The notes beneath the pieces were generated by a model that had not been told where the DNA came from, made no database searches, and saw nothing but the letters and a program-made list of their open reading frames with translations. This document shows, in pieces, positions 8,759 to 16,721 of a stretch of 64,000 nucleotides of DNA. Each line of letters opens with the position of its first letter. The first letter of the stretch is position 1. The position numbers were made by a program, and so were the translations under genes. The DNA is from Candidatus Saccharimonadota bacterium (lineage in GTDB: Bacteria; Patescibacteriota; Saccharimonadia; Saccharimonadales; UBA4665): NCBI GenBank assembly GCA_029288365.1, contig JARIHI010000003.1, positions 1 to 64,000 of the forward strand, given 5' to 3'.

Positions 8759-9256
8759 ATGAAGTTTCATGAACTCCAAACTACAAAGATGAAGTGCGCT
8801 AAGCGTGTAGGTCGTGGTATTGCAGCCGGACGCGGCAAAACAGCCGGACGCGGCACAAAAGGTCAAAAATCACGCAGTGGTTCATCCAAAAAACCAGGCT
8901 TTGAAGGTGGACAGAATCCACTTATGCAGCGCTTGCCAAAGTTACGCGGCTTTCATTCGTTCAGAACACCGGCTGAAACAGTATATACAGGTCAGCTGGA
9001 GGAGTTTGCGGGTAAAACGATTACTGTTACCGCCTTGGCTGAAGCTGGCTTAGTTTCAAGTCCATATGCCAGCGTAAAGCTTGTTGTTAAGGGTGAACTT
9101 ACCAAAAAAGTAAGTGTGGAATTACAGAGTGCCAGTGCACTTGCAGTTGAGGTAATTGAAAAGGCCGGAGGTAGTTTTACGCAAGTTGGGCGTACTCCGC
9201 GACCTAAAACATCTGAAAAACAAATTGCAAAAGCACAAGCAAAATCTAAGAAATAA
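8759..9256 (+). CDS. rplO: 50S ribosomal protein L15
   Basis: A 165-residue L15 with the Gly/Arg-rich N-terminal extension (RVGRGIAAGRGKTAGRGTKGQ) that threads into 23S rRNA and the GFEGGQNPLMQRLPK segment. It ends in a lysine-rich tail. AAGGAG lies 8 bases before the start. It follows rpsE by 4 bases. Confidence 0.96.
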   Translation: MKFHELQTTKMKCAKRVGRGIAAGRGKTAGRGTKGQKSRSGSSKKPGFEGGQNPLMQRLPKLRGFHSFRTPAETVYTGQLEEFAGKTITVTALAEAGLVSSPYASVKLVVKGELTKKVSVELQSASALAVEVIEKAGGSFTQVGRTPRPKTSEKQIAKAQAKSKK

Positions 9257-9259
9257 ATA

Positions 9260-9298
9260 ACAACACTATTTGTGCCGTCAGCACATCCATAGTGTTGT
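9260..9298 (+). other. Nested hairpin between rplO and secY
   Basis: ACAACACTAT (9260-9269) pairs perfectly with ATAGTGTTGT (9289-9298), and inside it TGTGC (9271-9275) pairs with GCACA (9281-9285). No T-run follows, so it is not a classic terminator. A TATACT at 9298-9303 overlaps the 3' arm. It could be a processing site, a partial terminator or an element setting the rplO/secY ratio. Confidence 0.55.
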
Positions 9299-9338
9299 AT
9301 ACTGGGAATAAGTAGAGGGTAAGAGAGACAGACATACC

Positions 9339-10838
9339 ATGAATTGGAAAGTTATTTGGCGGTCATTAAAGCATCGTGACATGCAAAAACGCATCGCTGC
9401 CGTATTGGGTATATTGATAGTCTTTCGTTTCTTGGCTCATATACCGATTCCGTTTGGTGATCCTCAAACTGTCAAGCAGGTACTTGATAACTTGTTTTCG
9501 TCTGAGGCTACACCGCAACTACTTAACTTCCTGAATGTTGTATCGGGCGGAGCTTTAGCTAACTTTTCTATCATGGTGGCTGGTCTTGGCCCATACATTA
9601 ACGCCTCCATCATTATGCAGCTGCTAACAAGAGCTATTCCTAAGATGGAAGCCTTGCGCAAAGAAGGCGAATCTGGCCAAAGAAAGATCAACCAGTATAC
9701 CCGTATCCTCACTTTTCCTTTAGCAATTATTCAATCTATCGGCGCAATCTACCTTATACGTACTGCGGCACAGAGTGTTTCAGGCGTAGGTGATATTACT
9801 GCTGATGCAGATATATGGCAATGGGTGTTGATGGTTTCGGCGCTTACTGCTGGTTCTATGATACTGATGTGGCTTGGCGAACTGGTGACTGAGCAAAGCA
9901 TTGGTAACGGTATCTCGTTATTAATTACTGCTGGCATTGTTAGTACTTTGCCAAGTACTGTTGCCAACGTTGGAAGTGCAGCATTTGGCCACGATAAGCA
10001 TTGGAAATTATTTGGTTATGATTTGCCGATAGATTCAAAAGAGCTAGGTATAGTATTGCTGATACTCGCAGGTGTGATCGCTATGACCTGGGCAGTAGTA
10101 AAACTCAATGAAGCGCAACGTAAAATCACTGTAAACTATGCAAAACGCGTACAGGGCAATCGTACGTATGGTGGAGTAACCACTATCCTCCCGGTGAAAC
10201 TTATAACGGCTGGCGTAGTTCCTATTATCTTTGCGGTAGCGTTCTTAAGCGTACCGAGTTTTGCTGGGCAACTCCTATCCAATGCGAGTAACCCCAAGTG
10301 GGTAGAACTCGGCAAGCACCTTACTACGTGGTTCCAGGCGCCAAATTCCCAAACGTTTGCTGTCGGAGGATGGGAAGCCTATATTTATCCTGTTACCTAC
10401 TTCTTGTTGGTGGTACTGTTTACCTTTTTTTATACGAGCATTACCTTCAATAGTAAAGAGATAGCTGAAAATCTTCAAAAACAAGGTGGGTTTATTGAGG
10501 GAGTCCGCTCCGGAACTCAAACTGAAAAATACTTATCAGTTATCGTTAATCGTTTAACGCTGTTTGGCGCGCTGAGCATAGGTCTATTGGCACTCGTTCC
10601 CATATTTGCTCAAATATTCATTCAAGCAAATATTACCTTAGGAGGCACAGGAATTCTTATCTTAGTATCCGTAGCGCTTGAAGTATTGCGAGCAGTTGAA
10701 TCACGGGCGCTTATGATAACTTATGATCAATATTCTAGCCCTGAATTCTTTGGTGATCCTGCTACAGAAGAAGCAGAAAAAGAAGAAAAAAAGAAACGAC
10801 GCCTGCGTTTGCCTCGTAGGCACAAACATTCTTCTTAA
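9339..10838 (+). CDS. secY: Protein translocase subunit SecY
   Basis: The channel-forming subunit of the Sec translocon, with about ten membrane helices. At 499 aa it is longer than the usual 430-445; extra length is in loops and a highly charged C-terminal tail. Signature segments include NASIIMQLLTRAIP and QSIGNGISLLI. adk and map, which often follow, are absent; infA comes next under its own promoter. secE is at 31882. Confidence 0.96.
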   Translation: MNWKVIWRSLKHRDMQKRIAAVLGILIVFRFLAHIPIPFGDPQTVKQVLDNLFSSEATPQLLNFLNVVSGGALANFSIMVAGLGPYINASIIMQLLTRAIPKMEALRKEGESGQRKINQYTRILTFPLAIIQSIGAIYLIRTAAQSVSGVGDITADADIWQWVLMVSALTAGSMILMWLGELVTEQSIGNGISLLITAGIVSTLPSTVANVGSAAFGHDKHWKLFGYDLPIDSKELGIVLLILAGVIAMTWAVVKLNEAQRKITVNYAKRVQGNRTYGGVTTILPVKLITAGVVPIIFAVAFLSVPSFAGQLLSNASNPKWVELGKHLTTWFQAPNSQTFAVGGWEAYIYPVTYFLLVVLFTFFYTSITFNSKEIAENLQKQGGFIEGVRSGTQTEKYLSVIVNRLTLFGALSIGLLALVPIFAQIFIQANITLGGTGILILVSVALEVLRAVESRALMITYDQYSSPEFFGDPATEEAEKEEKKKRRLRLPRRHKHSS

Positions 10839-10854
10839 ATTTTTCATAAAACTC

Positions 10855-10884
10855 TTTACAAATGTTGTGAAAACCTGCTATAAT
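10855..10884 (+). promoter_or_regulatory. Strong promoter of infA with a very short leader
   Basis: TTTACA at 10855-10860, 18-base spacer, TATAAT at 10879-10884. The start site should fall near 10891, only about 10 bases before the infA ATG at 10902, with no Shine-Dalgarno in that leader. Confidence 0.75.
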
Positions 10885-10901
10885 CAATTCCTGTTATATT
10901 T

Positions 10902-11123
10902 ATGGCCGCGAGCAAAGAAGTAATTGAGCTAACAGGGACGATCATAGAGACGCTACCGGGTACTCAATTTCGAGTTGAGCTCGAGAATGGACATCAAATC
11001 ATAGCTCATGTGGCTGGGAAGATGCGGAAACATTATATCCGTATTGTACCCGGTGACTCGGTCACTGTAGAGTTGACACCTTACGATCTTAGTAAGGGTC
11101 GGATTACGTACCGAAAGTCGTGA
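10902..11123 (+). CDS. infA: Translation initiation factor IF-1
   Basis: A 73-residue OB-fold IF-1, full length, with the family sequence [20 protein letters not shown] and the KMRKHYIRI segment. It binds the 30S A site during initiation. Its own promoter predicts a near-leaderless mRNA, unlike the Shine-Dalgarno-led ribosomal genes around it. Confidence 0.97.
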   Translation: MAASKEVIELTGTIIETLPGTQFRVELENGHQIIAHVAGKMRKHYIRIVPGDSVTVELTPYDLSKGRITYRKS

Positions 11124-11133
11124 ACATTTACAT

Positions 11134-11198
11134 AGTAGTATATCTCGCACAGAAATTCTGCGTCCCCGATGCTTGATTTCAATGCAAGTCGTACTACT
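11134..11198 (+). other. Candidate structured leader (three-way junction) upstream of rpmJ
   Basis: AGTAGTA (11134-11140) pairs with TACTACT (11192-11198), enclosing two hairpins: one around 11146-11162 (CAGA/TCTG core) and one at 11171-11189 (CTTG/CAAG). It lies in the 143-base gap between infA and rpmJ. The fold is read by eye. An autoregulatory leader for the rpmJ-rpsM-rpsK-rpsD-rpoA transcript is the obvious hypothesis. Confidence 0.4.
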
Positions 11199-11261
11199 CC
11201 GTAAAGGTCACAGGATTTATAAATATAAGCAGTGAGTCAATCTCATGAAAGGAGACTGATC

Positions 11262-11277
11262 CGTACATGAAAGTACG
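11262..11277 (+). promoter_or_regulatory. Hairpin presenting the rpmJ start codon in its loop
   Basis: CGTAC (11262-11266) pairs with GTACG (11273-11277), leaving a six-base loop ATGAAA that contains the rpmJ AUG. GGAG of the ribosome binding site (11251-11254) lies just upstream. Confidence 0.45.
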
Positions 11278-11383
11278 TGCAAGTGTAAAAAAGATTAGCC
11301 CGGACGACAAAATCGTACGTCGTAAGGGCCGTTTATATGTCATTAATAAACTTAAGCCTCGCCATAAGCAGCGACAAGGATAA
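11267..11383 (+). CDS. rpmJ: 50S ribosomal protein L36, zinc-free type
   Basis: A 38-codon L36, starting [10 protein letters not shown] and ending PRHKQRQG. The zinc ligands of the common form (C11, C14, C27, H33) are here S11, D14, N27 and a retained H33, so no zinc ribbon can form. Fixed in position between infA and rpsM as in most bacteria. AAGGAGA is upstream. Confidence 0.95.
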   Translation: MKVRASVKKISPDDKIVRRKGRLYVINKLKPRHKQRQG

Positions 11384-11393
11384 GGAGTAGTTA

Positions 11394-11780
11394 ATGGCAC
11401 GTATTTCTGGGGTTACAATTCCAAATGAAAAACAGGTTCAAATTAGCTTGACTTATGTCTATGGTGTCGGTCTAAAAACCAGCCAAGATATCTTAAAACA
11501 GGCTAAGGTAGAACCAACTGTCCGTACCAAGGACTTAACTGATGACGAAGTTTCTCGTATTCAGGAAATTATAAATAATAATTTAGTTGTTGAAGGTGAG
11601 CTGCAACGTATCGTTACAGGCAACATTAAACGCCTGAAAGACATAAATGCTTACCGTGGCTTACGACATAAGCAAAACCTTCCATCACGCGGGCAACGCA
11701 CAAAGACCAACGCCCGTACTCGTCGAGGGAAAAAGACCACCGTTGGCGGCACAGCTAAAAAAGTAGCATCAAAGACATAA
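11394..11780 (+). CDS. rpsM: 30S ribosomal protein S13
   Basis: A 128-residue S13 of the 30S head with the helix-two-turn-helix region (YVYGVGLKTSQDIL) and the basic C-terminus GLRHKQNLPSRGQRTKTNAR. A GGAG site lies at 11384-11387, 6 bases before ATG. Confidence 0.97.
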   Translation: MARISGVTIPNEKQVQISLTYVYGVGLKTSQDILKQAKVEPTVRTKDLTDDEVSRIQEIINNNLVVEGELQRIVTGNIKRLKDINAYRGLRHKQNLPSRGQRTKTNARTRRGKKTTVGGTAKKVASKT

Positions 11781-11796
11781 GGTACAGGAGAGGATA

Positions 11797-12186
11797 ATGG
11801 CAGAATCAACAACCAAGAAGAAAAAAGCCAAGCGCTCTGTGCCAACTGGTCAGGTACATATTTTGGCAACTTTTAATAACACCATAGTTACATTCACTGA
11901 TAGTAAAGGTGGGGCATTAACGGCTGCGAGTGCAGGCGGCTGCGGTTTTCGGGGCTCTAAAAAGGGTACAGCTTACGCCGCTCAGGTGGCTGCAGAAAAA
12001 GCTGGCCAAGCTGCAAAGCAACAGTACGGTTTTAGCAAAGCAGACGTATACCTAAAAGGTGTAGGACTTGGCCGTGACGCTGCTGTACGTGCGTTATCAA
12101 GCCTTGATATACAGGTAGAAAGCATTAAAGACGTGACTGGCGTACCTCATGGTGGTGTACGACCTAAGAAAGCACGTAGAATTTAA
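11797..12186 (+). CDS. rpsK: 30S ribosomal protein S11
   Basis: A 129-residue platform protein with the signature GGxxFRGSKKGTAYAAQ-type segment and the C-terminal TGVPHGGVRPKKARRI. Start preceded by AGGAGAGG. Confidence 0.97.
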   Translation: MAESTTKKKKAKRSVPTGQVHILATFNNTIVTFTDSKGGALTAASAGGCGFRGSKKGTAYAAQVAAEKAGQAAKQQYGFSKADVYLKGVGLGRDAAVRALSSLDIQVESIKDVTGVPHGGVRPKKARRI

Positions 12187-12195
12187 GGTAAAGAT

Positions 12196-12813
12196 ATGGC
12201 ACGAGATACACAGTCTATTGTAAAAATGTCCCGTCGTGAAGGCTATGCGCTTCATCCCAAGGCTCACAAAGCCTTAGTGAAGCGTTCAACTCCGCCGGGT
12301 CAACAAAGCCAACGAGGCATGCGCAGTAAGCCAAGCCAATACGCATTGCAGCTTCGTGAAAAGCAAAAAGTGAAACGCTTGTATGGTTTACTGGAAAAGC
12401 AATTTAGAAACCTTATGAAAGAAGCTTCGCGCACTAAGGGTGAAGCTGGTCAGGTGCTTTTGCAACTGCTTGAACGACGTCTTGACAATACAGTTTACCG
12501 TGCAGGCTTTGCGCCGAGCCGTCGCGCCGCGCGTCAATTAGTTAGCCACGGGCACTTCATGCTTAATGGTACACGCGTAGATATTCCGTCAATCCGAATT
12601 AAGATTGGTGATGAAATCGTCGCACGTGAACATAGTAAAGGCACTGAATATTTTAAGAAGTTAGACGACGTTAGCCCAGCTCCAACTGAAGCTACAGCAT
12701 GGTTGAAGGTCAATCGTAAAAAATTTGAAATTCAGGTAACTGGCTTGCCTTCTCGCGAAGAAGCAGAACCAGATATCAATGAACAATTAATCGTAGAATA
12801 TTACTCACGCTAA
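12196..12813 (+). CDS. rpsD: 30S ribosomal protein S4, zinc-free type
   Basis: A 205-residue S4 with the S4 RNA-binding domain (ERRLDNTVYRAGFAPSRRAARQLVSHGH) near residues 95-120. The N-terminal segment that carries four zinc-binding cysteines in the zinc form contains none here. S4 nucleates 30S assembly and often represses its own operon. Confidence 0.96.
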   Translation: MARDTQSIVKMSRREGYALHPKAHKALVKRSTPPGQQSQRGMRSKPSQYALQLREKQKVKRLYGLLEKQFRNLMKEASRTKGEAGQVLLQLLERRLDNTVYRAGFAPSRRAARQLVSHGHFMLNGTRVDIPSIRIKIGDEIVAREHSKGTEYFKKLDDVSPAPTEATAWLKVNRKKFEIQVTGLPSREEAEPDINEQLIVEYYSR

Positions 12814-12830
12814 GGGAGGCGGAAACTAGT

Positions 12831-13781
12831 ATGTCAAACAACATTCACACACCAGGTCTCGTTAAAGTAGACGATCACAGTGCGACCAGTGCAACTTTTG
12901 TAGTCGAACCACTGCACAGTGGTTACGGCATGACGCTCGGCAATAGTTTACGCCGAGTATTGCTTGCAAGCATTGCCGGCGCAGCAACAACGAGCTTCAA
13001 GATTGAAGGCGCAACTCATGAATTTACCACCATACCAGGAGTCAAGGAAGACGTAGTAGATATCATGTTGAACCTTAAGGGTATACGTTTCCGTGTATAT
13101 GGTGATGACACCCAAACACTTCGTATTACTAAAAAAGGTAAAGGCAACGTTACAGCAAAAGATATACAAGTCAATGCAGATGTAGAAGTCGTTAATCCAG
13201 ATCAAGTAATAGCTACAATTGATGATGATAAAGCTAATTTTGTTATGGATCTCGTTATAGAGACCGGACGCGGTTATCGAACAGTTGAAGAAGTAACGGC
13301 TAAAAAATCAAGTGATATGATTGCCCTTGACGCCGTTTTTAGTCCAGTGCTTCGTGTACGATATAAGGTAGAAAACACGCGTGTTGGTCAAGCAACGGAC
13401 CTAGATAAGCTTATTTTGACTATCGACACAGACGGCTCTATCAGCCCAACTGAAGCTTTTGAGGAAGCGTCGGCAATCCTCGTAAACCAGTACACCGCAT
13501 TAGCCGGTAAAACTCGTGTAGCGGCTGGTGAACCGCTTGTAGCTGGTTCAAGCGAAGGTAGTAGCACTGCAGGTAACTCAGATGACGAGCCTACACTACT
13601 TAACATTCCTGTTGAAGACCTCAACCTTTCTGCACGTACAACCAATGCTCTCATCAATAACGATATTCATACTATCAAAGACCTATTTTCTTTGAGTGAT
13701 GCTGAACTCCGAGACTTAAAAGGCTTCGGTAGTAAAGCCCTAGATGAAGTTAAAGATAAATTAGCGGAGTTGGAGCTTTAA
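12831..13781 (+). CDS. rpoA: DNA-directed RNA polymerase subunit alpha
   Basis: A 316-residue alpha subunit. The N-terminal dimerisation/assembly domain has PLHSGYGMTLGNSLRRVLL; a short acidic Gly/Ser linker near residue 240 leads to a C-terminal domain (LNLSARTTNALINN, KGFGSKALDEV) that contacts UP elements. GGGAGG lies 11 bases before ATG. Confidence 0.97.
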   Translation: MSNNIHTPGLVKVDDHSATSATFVVEPLHSGYGMTLGNSLRRVLLASIAGAATTSFKIEGATHEFTTIPGVKEDVVDIMLNLKGIRFRVYGDDTQTLRITKKGKGNVTAKDIQVNADVEVVNPDQVIATIDDDKANFVMDLVIETGRGYRTVEEVTAKKSSDMIALDAVFSPVLRVRYKVENTRVGQATDLDKLILTIDTDGSISPTEAFEEASAILVNQYTALAGKTRVAAGEPLVAGSSEGSSTAGNSDDEPTLLNIPVEDLNLSARTTNALINNDIHTIKDLFSLSDAELRDLKGFGSKALDEVKDKLAELEL

Positions 13782-13783
13782 AG

Positions 13784-14242
13784 ATGCATCGTCACGGATA
13801 TCAAGGGCGGAAGTTCCACCGCGAACGTGATCAGCGGCGGGCTCTTATGAAAGGCCTGGCTGATTCGCTCATTAAGTATGAGTCAATTGAGACTACGTTG
13901 CCCAAAGCCAAAGAAGTAGTCCCTTATATTGAAAAATTAATTACTAAAGCTAAAAAGGCCGATCTTCATAATCGTCGACAAATTATTGCTAGCCTTCAAA
14001 CCATTGAAAGCGCGCATAAGTTGGTTGAAGAAATCGCACCGAAACTTTCCAGCAGAGTTAGTGGCCATGTGCGTATAGAGCGCACAAAAGTTCGCCGTGG
14101 CGATAACACTCAACTAGCTCGTGTAAGTTTTGTTGATGATTTGAAAGAAGCGCCAGTAGCCAAACCAGCTAAAAAGGAAGTTAAGCCTGCGGCAGTTAAA
14201 AAACCAGCAGCAAAACCCAAGAAAGCTGAGGAGAAAGCCTAA
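13784..14242 (+). CDS. rplQ: 50S ribosomal protein L17 with Lys/Ala/Pro tail
   Basis: The core (about 115 residues) starts MHRHGYQGRKFHRERDQRRAL, typical of L17. A low-complexity tail of about 35 residues alternating Lys, Ala and Pro brings it to 152 aa. Two bases after rpoA; one-base overlap with rplM. Confidence 0.95.
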   Translation: MHRHGYQGRKFHRERDQRRALMKGLADSLIKYESIETTLPKAKEVVPYIEKLITKAKKADLHNRRQIIASLQTIESAHKLVEEIAPKLSSRVSGHVRIERTKVRRGDNTQLARVSFVDDLKEAPVAKPAKKEVKPAAVKKPAAKPKKAEEKA

Positions 14243-14682
14243 TGAAAACCTATAGCGCAAAACCCAGCGATGTAACCCGCAAATGGTATGTAGTAGACGC
14301 CTCTGAGGTATCACTAGGCCGAGCCGCAACCCAAATCGCTGCCTTACTTACTGGTAAGCGTAAACCCCAATTCACCCACCATATTGACTGCGGAGATTAT
14401 GTAGTAGTAGTGAACGCAGACAAGCTTGTTGTCACCGGCAATAAACTCACTGATAAAAAGTATTACCGACACAGCGGATTTCCAGGCGGTATCAAAGAAG
14501 CTAGCTTGGCAGATAAAATGGCCAAAAATTCAACAGAAGTAGTTATACGAGCTGTACGTGGTATGTTACCTGTCAATAAGCTCCGTGACGAACGTCTTAA
14601 GCGTCTCAAGGTGTATAGCAACGCAGAACATAATCATGAAGCTCAAAAACCTGAGACATTCTCATTAAAGGAAGGTAAATAA
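14242..14682 (+). CDS. rplM: 50S ribosomal protein L13
   Basis: A 146-residue L13, an early 50S assembly protein. Segments RKWYVVDASEVSLGRAATQIA, GKRKPQFTHH and RAVRGMLPVNKLRDE are family hallmarks. Paired with rpsI as in most bacteria. Confidence 0.97.
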   Translation: MKTYSAKPSDVTRKWYVVDASEVSLGRAATQIAALLTGKRKPQFTHHIDCGDYVVVVNADKLVVTGNKLTDKKYYRHSGFPGGIKEASLADKMAKNSTEVVIRAVRGMLPVNKLRDERLKRLKVYSNAEHNHEAQKPETFSLKEGK

Positions 14683-14683
14683 T

Positions 14684-15082
14684 ATGGCGAAAGACCAATA
14701 TTTTTACGCACTCGGTAGGCGCAAAAGCGCAACTGCCCGTGTACGTTTGCAGGGCGGCAAAGGCAATATAGTTATTAATGACAAGCCAGCAGCTGAGTAT
14801 CTTGAAGGCAGTAAATACTTACTTCGCAAACTTGAAGAACCGTTTGTAGTGCTTCAACAAGAGAACAAGTTTGATATCAGCGTACGCGTTACTGGCGGCG
14901 GCCAAACTGGTCAAGTTGAAGCAATTCGTTTAGGTATTGCCAAAGCACTGACTGAAATGGACGAAAACTTGAAGAGCACACTTAAGCGAGCTGACCTTCT
15001 AAGCCGTGATCCTCGCGAAAAAGAACGCAAGAAATTTGGCCTCAAAGGCGCTCGTAAACAACGCCAATTCACTAAGCGTTAA
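14684..15082 (+). CDS. rpsI: 30S ribosomal protein S9
   Basis: A 132-residue S9 whose basic C-terminus (RKQRQFTKR) reaches the P-site tRNA. GRRKSATARV and GGGQTGQ segments are diagnostic. Last gene of the ribosomal block; I see no clear terminator directly after it, the next being at 15268. Confidence 0.97.
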   Translation: MAKDQYFYALGRRKSATARVRLQGGKGNIVINDKPAAEYLEGSKYLLRKLEEPFVVLQQENKFDISVRVTGGGQTGQVEAIRLGIAKALTEMDENLKSTLKRADLLSRDPREKERKKFGLKGARKQRQFTKR

Positions 15083-15126
15083 GTTCCTTAGTACAAACAA
15101 CGAGGTCTTAGTTTAGGTTTTCGAAT

Positions 15127-15155
15127 TTGACAGGTGTTGACAGGAGGTGTATATT
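15127..15155 (+). promoter_or_regulatory. Promoter preceding a 26-aa ORF and an attenuator-like terminator
   Basis: TTGACA at 15127-15132, 17-base spacer, TATATT at 15150-15155. A second TTGACA lies at 15137-15142. The start should fall at about 15162, on or next to the ATG at 15163. Confidence 0.65.
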
Positions 15156-15162
15156 ACTGGCT

Positions 15163-15243
15163 ATGTCAACACAACGAGCATACCGTACATACTTTTGGTT
15201 TACCGACCCCATTTGTGGTGGCTATTTGCGCATGCGTGTATAA
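15163..15243 (+). CDS. Possible leaderless 26-aa leader peptide
   Basis: ATG 15163 opens 26 codons ending TAA 15241-15243. The peptide has an aromatic cluster (TYFWF, codons 9-13) with one Trp codon at 15196. The predicted mRNA would start at or beside the AUG. Downstream, a terminator (15268-15294) can be replaced by an alternative pairing (15215-15230 with 15259-15276) that a ribosome finishing the ORF would cover. This resembles an amino-acid attenuator; trpS lies downstream. Confidence 0.4.
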   Translation: MSTQRAYRTYFWFTDPICGGYLRMRV

Positions 15244-15267
15244 ATAACGAAATCGATACGCAAAGAT

Positions 15268-15294
15268 AACCGTCACAAAAGTGGCGGTTTTTTT
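15268..15294 (+). terminator. Intrinsic terminator, possibly an attenuator
   Basis: AACCGTCAC (15268-15276) pairs with GTGGCGGTT (15281-15289) around an AAAA loop, followed by a T-run to 15294. It ends either a short RNA from the 15127 promoter or, under attenuation, controls entry into the 79-aa gene and trpS. Confidence 0.8.
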
Positions 15295-15319
15295 AATAAG
15301 AAACGTAAAAAGGAATAAA

Positions 15320-15559
15320 ATGTGTGAATTATCGAGCGCTCTCATAGAAGAGCTAGAAACAGACGAGGAAATGATGAAGCTTGTAGACAGGTACGCACCT
15401 GAAGCCATAGCCGAGCAGCAGCGCCGAGAAGAAACTTGCGGTATTGACCCTCAAAGGCTTCGACTTTACAATCTTGGGGTAGTTGCCCTAACAGGCAAGG
15501 AAAGTGATTTATTATTCGCCGCACACCACCCGTCAGCAAGTAGGCCAGAACTGGCGTAA
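15320..15559 (+). CDS. Small hypothetical protein (79 aa)
   Basis: Started at ATG 15320 with AAGGA 6 bases upstream; an earlier in-frame ATG at 15281 lies in the terminator stem and is unlikely. Acidic first half (SALIEELETDEEMM), no membrane segment and no domain I recognise. It sits between the terminator and trpS. Confidence 0.6.
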   Translation: MCELSSALIEELETDEEMMKLVDRYAPEAIAEQQRREETCGIDPQRLRLYNLGVVALTGKESDLLFAAHHPSASRPELA

Positions 15560-15565
15560 GTAAGG

Positions 15566-15571
15566 TATAAT
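15566..15571 (+). promoter_or_regulatory. -10 box of trpS, leaderless geometry
   Basis: TATAAT ends 7 bases before the trpS ATG at 15579, so transcription would begin at the start codon. No convincing -35 and no Shine-Dalgarno are visible. Confidence 0.5.
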
Positions 15572-15578
15572 GGTTGTG

Positions 15579-16721
15579 ATGAATAAACCAGTAATATTGA
15601 CCGGTCTCCGGGCAAATGACGAATTTCACTTAGGAAACTATTTGGGCGGTATCTTACCTACAGTGCAGCTACAACAGCGACATGCTGGTGAGTATCAGGT
15701 AAACATGTTCGTGCCTGACCTACATAGCTTTACGACTCCAATCGAACACTACAAGCTCTACCAACAAACTCTGGATAATCTACGCGTGTTTGCAGCTGCA
15801 GGTTTAGACACGACTAATACAGATACATATATATATCGTCAAAGTTTTATTCCGGCACACAGTGAACTTGCTTGGATACTTGACTGTTTTACGTATTTCG
15901 GTGAGCTAAGGCGGATGACACAATTCAAAGACAAAGCAGGGGTAGTAGAACGTAATTTTATTGATAAATTGTCAGATTCGGCTACCCAGGATGAAGTTCT
16001 TAAAAAACTAGAACAAGTATCTGTTGAAATAGGTAAGATTACCCAGAATAAACAAGCGGAAGATAGTGTTACTGCAGGCTTGTTTAACTATCCCGTCCTA
16101 ATGGCCGCGGACATATTATTGTACGAGGCAAAATATGTGCCTGTAGGCGCAGACCAGAGACAGCACTTAGAATTGACGCGTGATTTAGCCATCCGTTTAA
16201 ATAATAAATTTCAACAAGAGTTATTTGTAGTACCTGAATCGTGGGATAAGCAACTAGAGTTTGCAGATCGTGAGGCAGGTGTACGGATACGAAGTCTGCG
16301 CAACCCGGCAAAGAAAATGAGTAAAAGTATTGCTGACCCGTCGGGTACAATTATGCTTAGTGATGCCCCTGAGGAAGCGTCCAAAAAAATCATGCGCGCT
16401 GAAACTGATAGTTTTGGAGAAATTCGTTTTGATTTCAAAGAACGCCCTGGTGTATCGAATCTTCTGCAGATAGAAGCTTTGCTGTCTGGGAGACCGCAGA
16501 CAGAAGTTAACGCTGAATGGGAGGGTAAAGAACGCTACGGTGACCTGAAAGAAGTTGTTGCTGCTACTGTAGAACGTTTCTTGGCTGAAATCCAAGCAAA
16601 ACTTTCAACAGTAAACGAAGAAACTATTCTGACTAAATTGACGCAAGACGAGCAAAAGATGAATGAAGCAGCAAATGCTACTCTTCTGAAGGTGCAAAGA
16701 GCTGTCGGCTTGCGAAAATGA
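15579..16721 (+). CDS. trpS: Tryptophanyl-tRNA synthetase
   Basis: A class I synthetase charging tRNA-Trp. The HIGH-type motif HLGN is at residues 17-20 and KMSKS near residue 246. Start at ATG 15579 (MNKPVILTGLRAND) fits homologues (xKPVxLTGxxP); the in-frame ATG at 15570 lies inside the -10 box. 380 aa, somewhat above the usual 330-350. Its stop overlaps the next gene as ATGA. tRNA-Trp itself is at 27565. Confidence 0.93.
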   Translation: MNKPVILTGLRANDEFHLGNYLGGILPTVQLQQRHAGEYQVNMFVPDLHSFTTPIEHYKLYQQTLDNLRVFAAAGLDTTNTDTYIYRQSFIPAHSELAWILDCFTYFGELRRMTQFKDKAGVVERNFIDKLSDSATQDEVLKKLEQVSVEIGKITQNKQAEDSVTAGLFNYPVLMAADILLYEAKYVPVGADQRQHLELTRDLAIRLNNKFQQELFVVPESWDKQLEFADREAGVRIRSLRNPAKKMSKSIADPSGTIMLSDAPEEASKKIMRAETDSFGEIRFDFKERPGVSNLLQIEALLSGRPQTEVNAEWEGKERYGDLKEVVAATVERFLAEIQAKLSTVNEETILTKLTQDEQKMNEAANATLLKVQRAVGLRK

